Origin: Planctomycetaceae bacterium
GTDB lineage: Bacteria > Planctomycetota > Planctomycetia > Pirellulales > Pirellulaceae
DNA length: 44,230 bases
Assembly: GCA_002724245.1 (NCBI GenBank)
Contig: PBOG01000106.1
Location: forward strand, 1 to 44,230
Direction: 5' to 3'
Under the pieces are notes generated by a model that saw nothing but the letters and a program-made list of their open reading frames with translations, made no database searches and was not told where the DNA came from. Position numbers and translations under genes: made by a program. Shown piece after piece: positions 29,146 to 37,822 of this stretch. Position 1 is the stretch's first letter. The number at the start of each line of letters is the position of its first letter.

Positions 29146-30234
29146 ATGAAATACCTGGCTGGCATAACAACCTGGCATTTCTTTACCGTCTGCCTGCTCT
29201 TACAGGCTGGTTCATCTGCCGAACCGTTGATTGAAGTTCATCTCCAGAACGACCGAATCACAGGCACACCGCTCCATTGGTCCACCCAACGTGTCACGAT
29301 GCTAACCGCAAATGGCGCACGCAGGGACTTCTCACCCAATACGGTCCAACGATTTGGGCAACTCAATGGCGAACTGATTGCCTCCACACAACAACAGGTT
29401 TGGCAACAACTACGCACCGAATTCAATTCACGGTTCTTGATCACGGCGACTGAACACTACCTGGTCGTGCATCCCGCAAACAGTGTCAACCGCTGGAGCA
29501 AACCACTGGAACGTCTCTACTCCGACTTCCATGGTTTCTTTCAAAATCACGAATACCCACTTTCGAAAACACGTTTCCCCTTGGTGGTGATCGTATTGCC
29601 CAACAGAGCAGCTCTGTTACAAGCTGCGGCCCTGAATGGCCATACGGATCCGCGGAAAATTGCCGGCTACTATTGCGATCGGTCAAACCGCATCTGGATT
29701 CATGACTCCCCCCGACATGCCCGACAACTTTCTCTCCCTGCTCACGTCACCCTGCGTCACGAAGCAACCCACCAATTGGCATTCAATACCGGGATTCACC
29801 AACGCTTCGGAACAACCCCCAGGTGGCTGGCGGAGGGATTGGCCATGCTTTTCGAGATGCCTCAGCAACCTGTGGATTTTCAAACAAGAGACAGTCAATC
29901 TGAGTCCTCGCCGCTGAAAACTGTTTTTCTCAACAGAAGCAACAGCCCTGGATTCGGCAAGCTGTCCCTGGAACTCCTCATCAGCAGCGACGCTGTATTT
30001 CAGCAGATGCCAGACCTAGCGTACACGCAGTCCGCGACCCTGACTCGATTCCTGATACGAACTTATCCCATGCGTTACCAGGGCTTTCTCAAACGCGTTG
30101 CCGCGCGTCCCCGCTTCACTCCCTACGCGGCAGCGACCAGGCGAAGGGATTTCACCTCTTCATTCCCTGGAAATCTTGCTCTGCTGGAATCCCAGTGGCG
30201 GGCGTTTCTTAGCACATCGCGTGAGAACTCCTGA
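29146..30234 (+). CDS. DUF1570 secreted metallopeptidase-like protein
   Basis: 362 aa from ATG 29146, which puts a signal peptide at the N-terminus (MKYLAGITTWHFFTVCLLLQ, cut near GSSAEP); the frame is open back to 28972, but that adds 58 unrelated residues. The zinc motif H205-E-A-T-H209 and the third ligand E230 in RWLAEGLA give the HExxH plus downstream Glu pattern of gluzincin peptidases. The region YPLSKTRFPLVVIVLPNRAALLQ is typical of DUF1570 proteins. Probably a periplasmic or secreted zinc peptidase; substrate unknown. Confidence 0.85.
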   Translation: MKYLAGITTWHFFTVCLLLQAGSSAEPLIEVHLQNDRITGTPLHWSTQRVTMLTANGARRDFSPNTVQRFGQLNGELIASTQQQVWQQLRTEFNSRFLITATEHYLVVHPANSVNRWSKPLERLYSDFHGFFQNHEYPLSKTRFPLVVIVLPNRAALLQAAALNGHTDPRKIAGYYCDRSNRIWIHDSPRHARQLSLPAHVTLRHEATHQLAFNTGIHQRFGTTPRWLAEGLAMLFEMPQQPVDFQTRDSQSESSPLKTVFLNRSNSPGFGKLSLELLISSDAVFQQMPDLAYTQSATLTRFLIRTYPMRYQGFLKRVAARPRFTPYAAATRRRDFTSSFPGNLALLESQWRAFLSTSRENS

Positions 30235-30258
30235 AATCCTGTCGTGCGATTGAAACCC

Positions 30259-32208
30259 TCAACACGTTGCCTGGCGTGCGTCTAATTTTTCATACGGCAT
30301 CAGGATTTCCTCCGCCTGCAAGCTGGCAATTGATCGAAAGCCACCATCGACAATCGACTCACCTAAGCGGGTCACTTGTCGGTAGTAACGATCCGTGGGA
30401 CGCTCACCCGTCAATTCGCGCCGCAAGTCCTGACATAGGACATCAGCAGCGGCGCGCACAATCTCGTCCTCCTGATCTGCTCCGTACAGAGCGGTACACA
30501 ACATCACCACAAGTTTTTGAACGCGGGATGACATTTCCGACATGCGGCACTGCCGGTCCGCTAATTTAAGCTGATGCTTGCGCATCATTCCACTAATTTC
30601 CCGTGCTGCACGGGGCAACTGTGTCGTCGCAAACGAAACATGCTCTTGTAACTCAGGGGGCAATGCTGGTGTTGGTGTCGCCGAGCCTGGAATCCAGCGC
30701 CCTGCCCACCAAGCCGCATACGCGGTCAACGGGCGCCGCAAATTCCATAAATGGCGTGGATCCCCCAAACGCGGACGCTGCACTCCCATCTCAGCAAGTG
30801 CCCGTCCTATCGGCTCAAAAAATGTTGTGCCGTGCTGTTTCACCAACGATTTGAGAAATGCCATCCCCAACATTTCCCCTTCTCCTTCGTAGATACAAGG
30901 GGCGAGATATTCGTGGACGTTGTCGCCAAACAGATGGCCGTGCAAGAACGATCGTCCCCCATGTGTTTTCATCAACAACTCAATCGCAGCTTCCTTCTGA
31001 GCCTCACTGCCGAAAATCTTCGCGACAATACACTCCATTTCTCCACGATACCCAAGGTCAATCAACGTAGAGCACCAGGCCGACAATGCATCGCAACCGA
31101 CAATTAATCCTGACAATCTTGCCAAGCGACGGCGAACCAGTTCGCGTTGGGAAATCGGTGCGCCATAGGTTGTGCGAAATCGAGCCCAGGGGAGCATACT
31201 GGCCATCATCATCCGCATTGTACCTGCCGCGTTAGCACACAATGCAATGCGTCCCAGATTCAGACCATGGTAGGCAATAGTCAGTCCGTTGCCCCGCGGC
31301 GATATCAACAAGTTCTCCGCAGGGACGCGAAAACGATCAAACACAATGCCTTGGTTATAGGACTGTCGCAGCGCCCAAAGACCATACTTCTTCAACTGGA
31401 AATGCGGATTTTCAGTATTCGGAAGTTCACAGATCAGAACGGCCGGCTTCTCCTCGACAAGACAAACTAAACCAATTGTGCGTCCCGGCACGACATTGGT
31501 AATAAAGAGTTTTTCACCGGTCACCAGAAACTCATCGCCGTCGCGTTCAGCTCGCGTTCTTAATGCCGTCATATCCGAACCAGCATTCGGCTCAGTAAGT
31601 GCAAAACCGGACAAACGTTCTCCGCTCGCTAGAGATGGCAGAAAGCGTTCTTTCTGGGCCGGGGTGCCAAAAGTCTGAACAGGATCGACCGCACCAATAC
31701 ATCCGTGTACGGATGCCATGCCGGCGACCGTAGGATCAATCGTCGCCATCCTGGTAATGAACGCTGAGAAGCTACGAAACGGAACTTCCAGCCCACCGTA
31801 TTGGCGACTCACCAGAAATCCCCAATACCCAACATCCCCCAGTTCTCGCAACACGGATTCAGACGTCTTACCGTATTCATCCAGGAGAGTTTTCGCCTCT
31901 AGATGACGTCGCACGACATCTATCGACGCGTCCATCGCTGCAACGATCGACGCATCAGCCTCGACAGATTGTGCCCGGAACAGTTCGACTGGCACGCTGC
32001 GTTCCCAAACGGCCCGATGTACAGGGCTGTTTACAGTCTGGTACTGCGGTTGAAATAACTTTTCAACGCTGTCGTCAGCGCGATCGATCGCCCCTGTCCG
32101 GCTTGCCTCCTCCACACTCTTGCCGCCAAGCCGCAACGCAGTTTCCGCAAAGGAGCCTTCAGCTGCAGAGTTAGTATCCGGATCGGTACGAACGCTGTCG
32201 GGGCACAT
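30259..32208 (-). CDS. acyl-CoA dehydrogenase family protein with C-terminal extension
   Basis: 649 aa. The acyl-CoA dehydrogenase core (about 80-470) is clear: FALTEPNAGSDM binds FAD, GEKLFITN follows, and the catalytic-base motif YEGEGEM places the Glu at about 441. The reaction is FAD-dependent alpha,beta-dehydrogenation of an acyl-CoA; chain length cannot be told. About 180 extra C-terminal residues (helical, KHQLKLADRQCRMSEMSSRVQK) exceed the usual 380-400 and recall VLCAD-like or FadE-type enzymes. An N-terminal polar tail of about 75 residues precedes the core. ATG 32208 has AGGAG six bases upstream. A promoter and hairpin lie just upstream. Confidence 0.92.
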   Translation of the reverse strand: MCPDSVRTDPDTNSAAEGSFAETALRLGGKSVEEASRTGAIDRADDSVEKLFQPQYQTVNSPVHRAVWERSVPVELFRAQSVEADASIVAAMDASIDVVRRHLEAKTLLDEYGKTSESVLRELGDVGYWGFLVSRQYGGLEVPFRSFSAFITRMATIDPTVAGMASVHGCIGAVDPVQTFGTPAQKERFLPSLASGERLSGFALTEPNAGSDMTALRTRAERDGDEFLVTGEKLFITNVVPGRTIGLVCLVEEKPAVLICELPNTENPHFQLKKYGLWALRQSYNQGIVFDRFRVPAENLLISPRGNGLTIAYHGLNLGRIALCANAAGTMRMMMASMLPWARFRTTYGAPISQRELVRRRLARLSGLIVGCDALSAWCSTLIDLGYRGEMECIVAKIFGSEAQKEAAIELLMKTHGGRSFLHGHLFGDNVHEYLAPCIYEGEGEMLGMAFLKSLVKQHGTTFFEPIGRALAEMGVQRPRLGDPRHLWNLRRPLTAYAAWWAGRWIPGSATPTPALPPELQEHVSFATTQLPRAAREISGMMRKHQLKLADRQCRMSEMSSRVQKLVVMLCTALYGADQEDEIVRAAADVLCQDLRRELTGERPTDRYYRQVTRLGESIVDGGFRSIASLQAEEILMPYEKLDARQATC

Positions 32209-32229
32209 TGATAGCTCCTGGTGAGACCC

Positions 32230-32254
32230 ACTCGGACCACGGTCTTGTCCGAGT
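32230..32254 (-). promoter_or_regulatory. 5'-UTR hairpin of the acyl-CoA dehydrogenase gene
   Basis: ACTCGGAC (32230-32237) and GTCCGAGT (32247-32254) form a perfect eight-pair stem with a nine-base loop. If transcription starts about seven bases after the TATAAT box at 32268-32263, this hairpin sits at the very 5' end of the mRNA, 20 bases before the start codon. Such a structure can protect mRNA from 5' decay or be an operator; both are inferences. Confidence 0.55.
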
Positions 32255-32262
32255 CAGGTTTT

Positions 32263-32268
32263 ATTATA
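32263..32268 (-). promoter_or_regulatory. candidate -10 box for the acyl-CoA dehydrogenase gene
   Basis: The minus strand reads TATAAT at 32268-32263, an exact sigma-70 -10 consensus, about 55 bp ahead of the start codon. The best -35 candidate is TTGTAC (32294-32289) with a long 20-base spacer, so the match is incomplete. Confidence 0.45.
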
Positions 32269-32592
32269 AGGCCAACTTACCTGTTCTCGTACAATCGGCA
32301 GCACCAACCTGCATCTCACCAACATCTCTGACGTGCTACATCTTTGGACAACGAAACCGTCGTCCGCGAGACGCCGGACCTCGATTTCGCCAACCCGACC
32401 TGACACTACGGATCCGCCTGCAGATGAGTTTACGCACCTACTTTTTGCACCAGACAGCGCAGGCGCAGTACCCAAAAGGGTGCCACAGACTACAATCGCA
32501 GTTCTGCAAAGGCGTTTGAAAACACCTTCGCTCGCCGCCTCTTTTCGTCAATACGCCCCTTTTCCTCGAGACACAATGCGCAGGAATTGATC
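32269..32592. other. intergenic region before the DUF1080 gene
   Basis: 324 bp between divergent genes. Short frames here have no family character and no ribosome sites. Apart from the -35 side of the minus-strand promoter I see no repeat, hairpin or gene. The plus-strand promoter for the DUF1080 gene should be here but shows no clear consensus. Confidence 0.45.
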
Positions 32593-33246
32593 ATGCTGCT
32601 GGTTCACTCAAGCCTACTAAGCTTTGCATTACTGACCATCGCACCTGCCCCGGACACCGCAACAACGAATCAAGGGTTTACCCGACTGTTCGATGGCAAA
32701 ACCCTGTCCGGCTGGGAGGGGGACCAAAAACTATTTCGAGTCGTCGATGGTGTGATTGTCGCAGGCAGTCTGAAACAACCGATCCCGCGAAATGAATTCC
32801 TCTGTACTCGCAAAACCTATGAGAACTTTGAATTGCGTCTGCAAGCACGCCTCCGAGGAAAAGGAAACAACGCAGGCATTCAATTTCGCAGCCGCAGAAT
32901 CCCCAACAATCACGAAGTCATCGGCTACCAATGTGACATGGGAAGCACTTCCGAATTCAAGAACATCTGGGGGTGGCTCTACGACGAGTCTCGTAGACGT
33001 ACATTTCTGGCACGACCGGCTGGCAACAAAGCTGCCCATCTATTCAAGCCCAACGACTGGAATGAGCTGCGAATTCGTTGCCAGGGCCAACGCATTCAAA
33101 TTTGGCTCAACGGCGTGCAAACCATTGACTACTCCGAGCCGGACAAGCGGATTAACCGACGCGGCGTGATTGGTCTGCAGATTCACGGCGGAGCAGCTTC
33201 GGAAGCTTCCTACAAGGACATTCGCATCAAGGAATTGTCTCCCTGA
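32593..33246 (+). CDS. secreted DUF1080 protein (3-keto-disaccharide hydrolase family)
   Basis: 217 aa from ATG 32593, with AGGA seven bases upstream; a TTG two codons earlier is less likely. Residues 1-20 form a signal peptide (MLLVHSSLLSFALLTIAPAP). The DUF1080 lectin-like beta sandwich is clear: GFTRLFDGKTLSGWEG, NFELRLQARLRGKGNNAGIQF, DWNELRIRCQGQRIQIWLNG and GVIGLQIHGG. DUF1080 proteins are abundant in planctomycetes, and some members hydrolyse 3-keto-glycosides. It stands alone, so its substrate cannot be inferred. Confidence 0.92.
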   Translation: MLLVHSSLLSFALLTIAPAPDTATTNQGFTRLFDGKTLSGWEGDQKLFRVVDGVIVAGSLKQPIPRNEFLCTRKTYENFELRLQARLRGKGNNAGIQFRSRRIPNNHEVIGYQCDMGSTSEFKNIWGWLYDESRRRTFLARPAGNKAAHLFKPNDWNELRIRCQGQRIQIWLNGVQTIDYSEPDKRINRRGVIGLQIHGGAASEASYKDIRIKELSP

Positions 33247-33316
33247 TACGGATGTCGCCGACCACTACGTCCCATGCAGGCAAATCCGAATCGACATGTA
33301 TTCATGTCGTTCGAAA

Positions 33317-34375
33317 TTACGCAACGCGCTGTGTGTCACCAGGTGACTTCAGCCCCCCTGCTGGCAACTGCAGTCCCTGACCAAACAAGGCGAATTCCAG
33401 TTCAATCATTTCCGAAACGACTTCCTCGGCACGCGGGCGCCGAAAAGGTTCTTTGGCAAGCATCTTCATAACCAGAGCAACTAAATTGGATGGCAATTCT
33501 GGAGCCAGCCGTTCCAGCGGCAGTGGTGGCATACAACGGTGTGCTTTCGATAAACGATGTGAATCTGCAAACACAAATGGAAGTCGACCACTTAGCGCCT
33601 CGTAGAGCAGCACACCGAGTCCATAAATGTCACTACTGGCATCAACAGCTCGCCCAGCAACAAACGCTTCAGGAGCCGCATAGTCCAACGTTCCCATGAA
33701 GATCTTTTGACCTTGTTGATCGGATACAGGCCTGCGAACGCTCATTCCCAAGTCAATCAATAAGGTGTGCCCTGTTGTTGCCACGTAGACATTGTTTGGC
33801 GTTAAATCTCCGTGAATCCAACCCGCTTCGTGCAACGCCAGTAAACCTTCAGCTACTTGCCGAAACACCCAGATACATCGCGACGCCAGACGCCAGGTTG
33901 AAACACCAGCCAGTGCACCCCAAGTCTCTCCTGGAAAATAGGGCAACACAAGATAGCTCAAGGTGCTCGTGAAACCTGCTTCCAGCACGGTTTGTACGTG
34001 TGGATGAGACAACTCCTGGCTGATTGTCGCTTCCCGGCGTAACATTTCTGACGTCGTCTCGGAAACGCATTTCTCGATCGGTAATTTCACAACGTAATCT
34101 GCCGGCCGACCGGCAGAAAAATGTCGAGGTCGCGCACGATATGCAACGAACCAGCGTCCTCGGCCGATCTCAGCAACTCGTTCCCAGTTACCGAGATTGA
34201 ATTCGGCACCTGGAGTGATTCTTCGTTGGGATTGCTGTTTTACTGACGTTGGCATCGACATTTGAAATCCAGTGCTGCTACGAATCCCCACCTGGTCGAA
34301 GTACCTGCCTCTTGCATCGGCTGATACCCGCAAGAACTCCACATGAGATCCGTCAGCACCGGCGTCTCTTGTCAC
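33317..34375 (-). CDS. serine/threonine protein kinase, HGD variant
   Basis: 352 aa. A Hanks-type kinase domain spans about 65-325: Gly loop EIGRGRWFVAY, ATP-anchoring K97 in DYVVKLP, E115 in the C-helix, catalytic loop HGDLTPNN with D190 and N195, D208 in IDLG, and APE at 234-236. HGD replaces the usual HRD, the pattern of kinases that do not need activation-loop phosphorylation. There is no membrane helix or sensor domain. Start GTG 34375 overlaps the TGA of the helicase gene as GTGA, implying coupled translation; ATGs at 34261 and 34255 are alternatives that would lose about 40 non-conserved residues. Confidence 0.9.
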   Translation of the reverse strand: MTRDAGADGSHVEFLRVSADARGRYFDQVGIRSSTGFQMSMPTSVKQQSQRRITPGAEFNLGNWERVAEIGRGRWFVAYRARPRHFSAGRPADYVVKLPIEKCVSETTSEMLRREATISQELSHPHVQTVLEAGFTSTLSYLVLPYFPGETWGALAGVSTWRLASRCIWVFRQVAEGLLALHEAGWIHGDLTPNNVYVATTGHTLLIDLGMSVRRPVSDQQGQKIFMGTLDYAAPEAFVAGRAVDASSDIYGLGVLLYEALSGRLPFVFADSHRLSKAHRCMPPLPLERLAPELPSNLVALVMKMLAKEPFRRPRAEEVVSEMIELEFALFGQGLQLPAGGLKSPGDTQRVA

Positions 34376-36672
34376 GTTTCGTTGCGATCCGACTCTGCCA
34401 TCATTTTGTCAGTACTCGTCGGATCCACTTGCCGGCAAGTACGTTCCAGCTCGTCGCGCAGGCTGAATAAATCGGCACGCCATTCTGCTGGCGCAACATC
34501 GGGGGGGGTTAATTGGGAGAATTCGCCCAGGAGAAGAAGCAAACGCAATAAATGTCGGAATATCACGCCTTCCTGCTTCTGTAATCTTTTACCGGTAATG
34601 TACTTGTTGAAATCACCACCCCACTCCAGCAACTCCCCAGCGACCCATACAGGCACTGTATGGACTCCATGCACACCCGGAAACTCGAAGTCAAACAGCA
34701 ACCGCAATTTCTCTGCGAGTGTCAACACACGTTCGCCACCTTCATCGAACTCCGTATCCTCTTCATCCTTGGCGTCATGTTCCGCTGACAACTCTGCGGG
34801 GTTGACCAGCCCCATCTGCAACAGCTGGACATCCAATCGCATGGTCGCCAGCGGACCAGGTGGAAGTTCGTCGTGACCAGGAACCCATACCTGGGGACCA
34901 AGCGAACGTGGCATGGCCAGGACGCTCTCCATCGCCTGAATACGTTCGTAGCGATCAGCAATACCGAGATGTTTAATCAAGAACACACCAAATAACGGAT
35001 GTGTCCCACGAAAAAGTAACAACTGGGAGAGCTCGGGGCGGGGACGAACTGTGACGGGTTGATAGGGCGTCGGTTTTATCTCTCCCACTGAACCACTCAC
35101 GTTTTCGGTGGCACCTGAGGCAAGCTGGCCGGCACCGGGCCCCTCATGCAAATCGTCCGTTGCTGGCGGTTCCGGTTCCAGATCCACGTAACCAGCACGC
35201 CACAAAGTCATCAACATCGAATCCAATTCCCGCTGCCCGGCTTCCTGCTGCCTCCCTTCCACAAGGCGTCTTCTAATCAGTCCTCGCAGTCGATCCATGT
35301 CGGGAATCGCTTCCAGCAAATAGGCTAATAGCCGCCACGGCAAGGCACCGCGACTCTGGAGCTTTCCAGGCTCCGCATGGATTAAACGCGTGAAATGGGA
35401 TTCTTCCCAGTACTGTTGCGTCGCGCGACGCTTCGGCATCTTCTTCTTGAGTGCCTTTTTTGCCTTGCGCAAACCGGGGTCTTTTGTGTCCGCTGGAATC
35501 TGGTCGAATTTCTCGCGCCAGCGTCCAATCTTGACGTCATCTTCATGAGCCAGTCCGTAAACATGTCCTTCAACATCGAACTGCGGGCGACCTGCCCGGC
35601 CAAACATCTGGTGTGCCGCACTCGCATCCAGAAGACGTTTTTTCTTCGGGGGCCCTTTAAGCAAACTCGGAAGAAGGACACTGCGTGCCGGCAAGTTAAT
35701 CCCAGCAGCCAACGTTTCTGTACAAACCGTAACGGTAAGCAGCTTGCGCTGAAACAAGTCCTCGACGATCCGTTTGTACTTGGGCAGCACACCGGCGTGG
35801 TGAACCCCGACGCCACGCATCAAAAGCTGCCTGATCTTGGGCCCCGCACCTAGTGACCAATCGTGCCCATCCAGCGCTTCAACCAGAGCGGCCTGTTGGC
35901 CGTCGATCAGCAGTTTTTTTCCTTTAAGCTGCTCGGCCGTACTCCAACAGAGTTCTCGGTTGAAACAAAATACCAATGTCGGCGTGCGGCGTTCTTCATC
36001 ACCGCCCTGCGCCATTTCCTCCAATTGGTCCGCCAGCAGCTGGTCACCAATCCAGTGAAATGAGAGCGGGATCTTACGATCATTACTCTGCACCAGCTCC
36101 AGACGCCGCTGATGCGATGTGGCAAGCCATCGTACAAATTCGTAGGGATTCCCTACGGTGGCAGACAGCAGCAGCATACGTACATTTTTTGGTAAAAGTC
36201 CTAGCGTCAATTCCCATACGACACCTCTCTCTGGATCATTGAAGCTGTGAAATTCATCCATCACGACTGCCGCAACACGTTCTCCATCGAACTTCCCGCC
36301 ATGCAACAGCCGATTGAATAAAATTTCCGCCACCACAACCAGAACAGGTGCGTCCGGATTGACCTGGCGGTTGCCTGTGATCAGCCCCACGTCATTTTCA
36401 GAATATCCCCAGCGCTGGACAGAAGCCTGCAATTCACGCAACTTCTGCTCGGTTAATGCAATCAGTGGCGTGGTGTAATAGGCCCGTTGCCCGGTTCGCA
36501 GAGCTTCGAAAAGAGCCGCTTCAGCAATCAAGGTTTTGCCAGTCCCCGTCGGCGCACATACCAACACACCTTCCTGCGACGTAAACCATGCCAGTAACGC
36601 CTCTTCCTGAACGGGATAAGGCTCCACCTGTAATTGCTCGAAATACTCGTTCGCCAATTGGTCTCGCGACAC
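34372..36672 (-). CDS. Ski2-like DExH-box helicase
   Basis: About 766 aa from GTG 36672; the frame is open to TTG 36798, but the 42 additional residues look non-coding. Motif Q-like YPVQEEALLAW precedes motif I APTGTGKT (about 40-47). Motif II is DEFH (139-142), motif III SAT (170-172), and motif VI QMFGRAGR (355-362), with ETLAAGINLPAR just before. This is the Ski2/Mtr4-like superfamily 2 pattern. A long C-terminal region carries a Lys-rich patch (KAKKALKKKMPKRR) and an acidic linker. Likely an RNA (or DNA) unwinding enzyme; substrate unknown. It overlaps the kinase gene downstream. Confidence 0.88.
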   Translation of the reverse strand: MSRDQLANEYFEQLQVEPYPVQEEALLAWFTSQEGVLVCAPTGTGKTLIAEAALFEALRTGQRAYYTTPLIALTEQKLRELQASVQRWGYSENDVGLITGNRQVNPDAPVLVVVAEILFNRLLHGGKFDGERVAAVVMDEFHSFNDPERGVVWELTLGLLPKNVRMLLLSATVGNPYEFVRWLATSHQRRLELVQSNDRKIPLSFHWIGDQLLADQLEEMAQGGDEERRTPTLVFCFNRELCWSTAEQLKGKKLLIDGQQAALVEALDGHDWSLGAGPKIRQLLMRGVGVHHAGVLPKYKRIVEDLFQRKLLTVTVCTETLAAGINLPARSVLLPSLLKGPPKKKRLLDASAAHQMFGRAGRPQFDVEGHVYGLAHEDDVKIGRWREKFDQIPADTKDPGLRKAKKALKKKMPKRRATQQYWEESHFTRLIHAEPGKLQSRGALPWRLLAYLLEAIPDMDRLRGLIRRRLVEGRQQEAGQRELDSMLMTLWRAGYVDLEPEPPATDDLHEGPGAGQLASGATENVSGSVGEIKPTPYQPVTVRPRPELSQLLLFRGTHPLFGVFLIKHLGIADRYERIQAMESVLAMPRSLGPQVWVPGHDELPPGPLATMRLDVQLLQMGLVNPAELSAEHDAKDEEDTEFDEGGERVLTLAEKLRLLFDFEFPGVHGVHTVPVWVAGELLEWGGDFNKYITGKRLQKQEGVIFRHLLRLLLLLGEFSQLTPPDVAPAEWRADLFSLRDELERTCRQVDPTSTDKMMAESDRNET

Positions 36673-36836
36673 AGCTTCGGACTTACTCCTGAAACAAGAA
36701 GGGTTTTCTGATTGCTCGGGTGAACGATGAGGACACTTCGTGGATGGTGTGCCATTGTCAACGGTCCATCGTTCACATCGCGACCACCTCACACGCAAAC
36801 AGGAATGCTCGTCTTTCCGGAGACGCGATACTACAA

Positions 36837-37316
36837 CTAGACCAATGTCCCCGATTGCGGATCCACACCTACTCCATCTACCGCGCTAGCCAGAGTTTCG
36901 AGTACCAGCAACAGGGACCCTGGGTCCAAAAACTCCTCTTCTTCATCACTGCCAGGGACAAGCTGTTCAAAATGGAAGATGTCAAAGCGCGCAGTGGACC
37001 CTGCAAGCATATCAAAGCGTTGCCTTTCCTCTGGTGTCAAATCGTTGACATCCAGCTCCTCCTGCAACTCGTGAATCTGATCCTGAATTTCCTCGCCTGC
37101 GACATAACTGATGTCCATTCCAGAAAAATCAGCTGGCGAAACCAGCGTCAGAGATTCAAATTGCCCCCCTTCAGGTCCCGCCCCCGCCAATTCATAACCA
37201 CCACCCAAGGTACCCAGACTCTCAAGCACAGTTTCGACAGTCGGCCGCTTTTCTTCTTTGAAAAGCACAAAGAAAGTTTCTCGCCAACGGTACTCGTCGT
37301 TCTCAAAAAGTGACAT
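36837..37316 (-). CDS. 159-aa acidic protein of unknown function
   Basis: Starts MSLFENDEYRWRETFFVLFKEE. It is strongly acidic, with an EEEEF run near 124-128, and has no signal peptide or membrane helix. The N-terminal half resembles a small alpha/beta domain (RPTVETVLESLGTLGGGYEL). I recognise no family. It lies 164 bp upstream of the helicase start (38 bp from the longest possible frame) on the same strand and is probably cotranscribed with it. Confidence 0.7.
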   Translation of the reverse strand: MSLFENDEYRWRETFFVLFKEEKRPTVETVLESLGTLGGGYELAGAGPEGGQFESLTLVSPADFSGMDISYVAGEEIQDQIHELQEELDVNDLTPEERQRFDMLAGSTARFDIFHFEQLVPGSDEEEEFLDPGSLLLVLETLASAVDGVGVDPQSGTLV

Positions 37317-37482
37317 GCGTGGGTCTGCTTTCTAGATTGAACATTGCGTTCGTGTTCTGCGTCGATTCCTGTGCGAATCCATTCGTTCAGCCAACAGTCT
37401 CGCTGCCAGACAGCGTTCCGCCGAAGCCTTACAGACAGAGCCAACACTGCCGAAAACTCCGGTTGCCAATCGTCTCGTCGTG

Positions 37483-37737
37483 CTAAGAATCAGAATACCC
37501 CACATCCGGCCCTGGCTCCTGCCCGGTCTGCCAGGCTTCCAGCGAACGCAACACATGATCACGTTCTTGCTGTGAATTTACCCATACGGATTCATCCATT
37601 TCGAGACGTACTTCATAGTCGCCTTCATGATCGCAATCTTCGTGACCACAAAAGTGGGGAACCTGCGCCACCCACAATATCCGATACAGGGGAATATGTT
37701 TGTCATCGACCAAACAAAAGATACCCGGCATTCGCAT
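37483..37737 (-). CDS. 84-aa protein of unknown function
   Basis: Begins MRMPGIFCLVDDKHIPLYRI; translation may start at the second ATG (37731), which has AGGG six bases upstream. A Cys/His cluster FCGHEDCDHEGDYEV could bind metal. No signal peptide or membrane helix. It lies between proC and the acidic 159-aa gene on the same strand, with a 166-bp gap after it that holds nothing I can identify. Family not recognised. Confidence 0.65.
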   Translation of the reverse strand: MRMPGIFCLVDDKHIPLYRILWVAQVPHFCGHEDCDHEGDYEVRLEMDESVWVNSQQERDHVLRSLEAWQTGQEPGPDVGYSDS

Positions 37738-37822
37738 CCCTAACTTAGTGAGTCTTCATTCATTTCGCCCGAGAGCGATTTGAGTGTGTCACTGCAGCAC
37801 ATTGTACTGGCCCAACAACACG

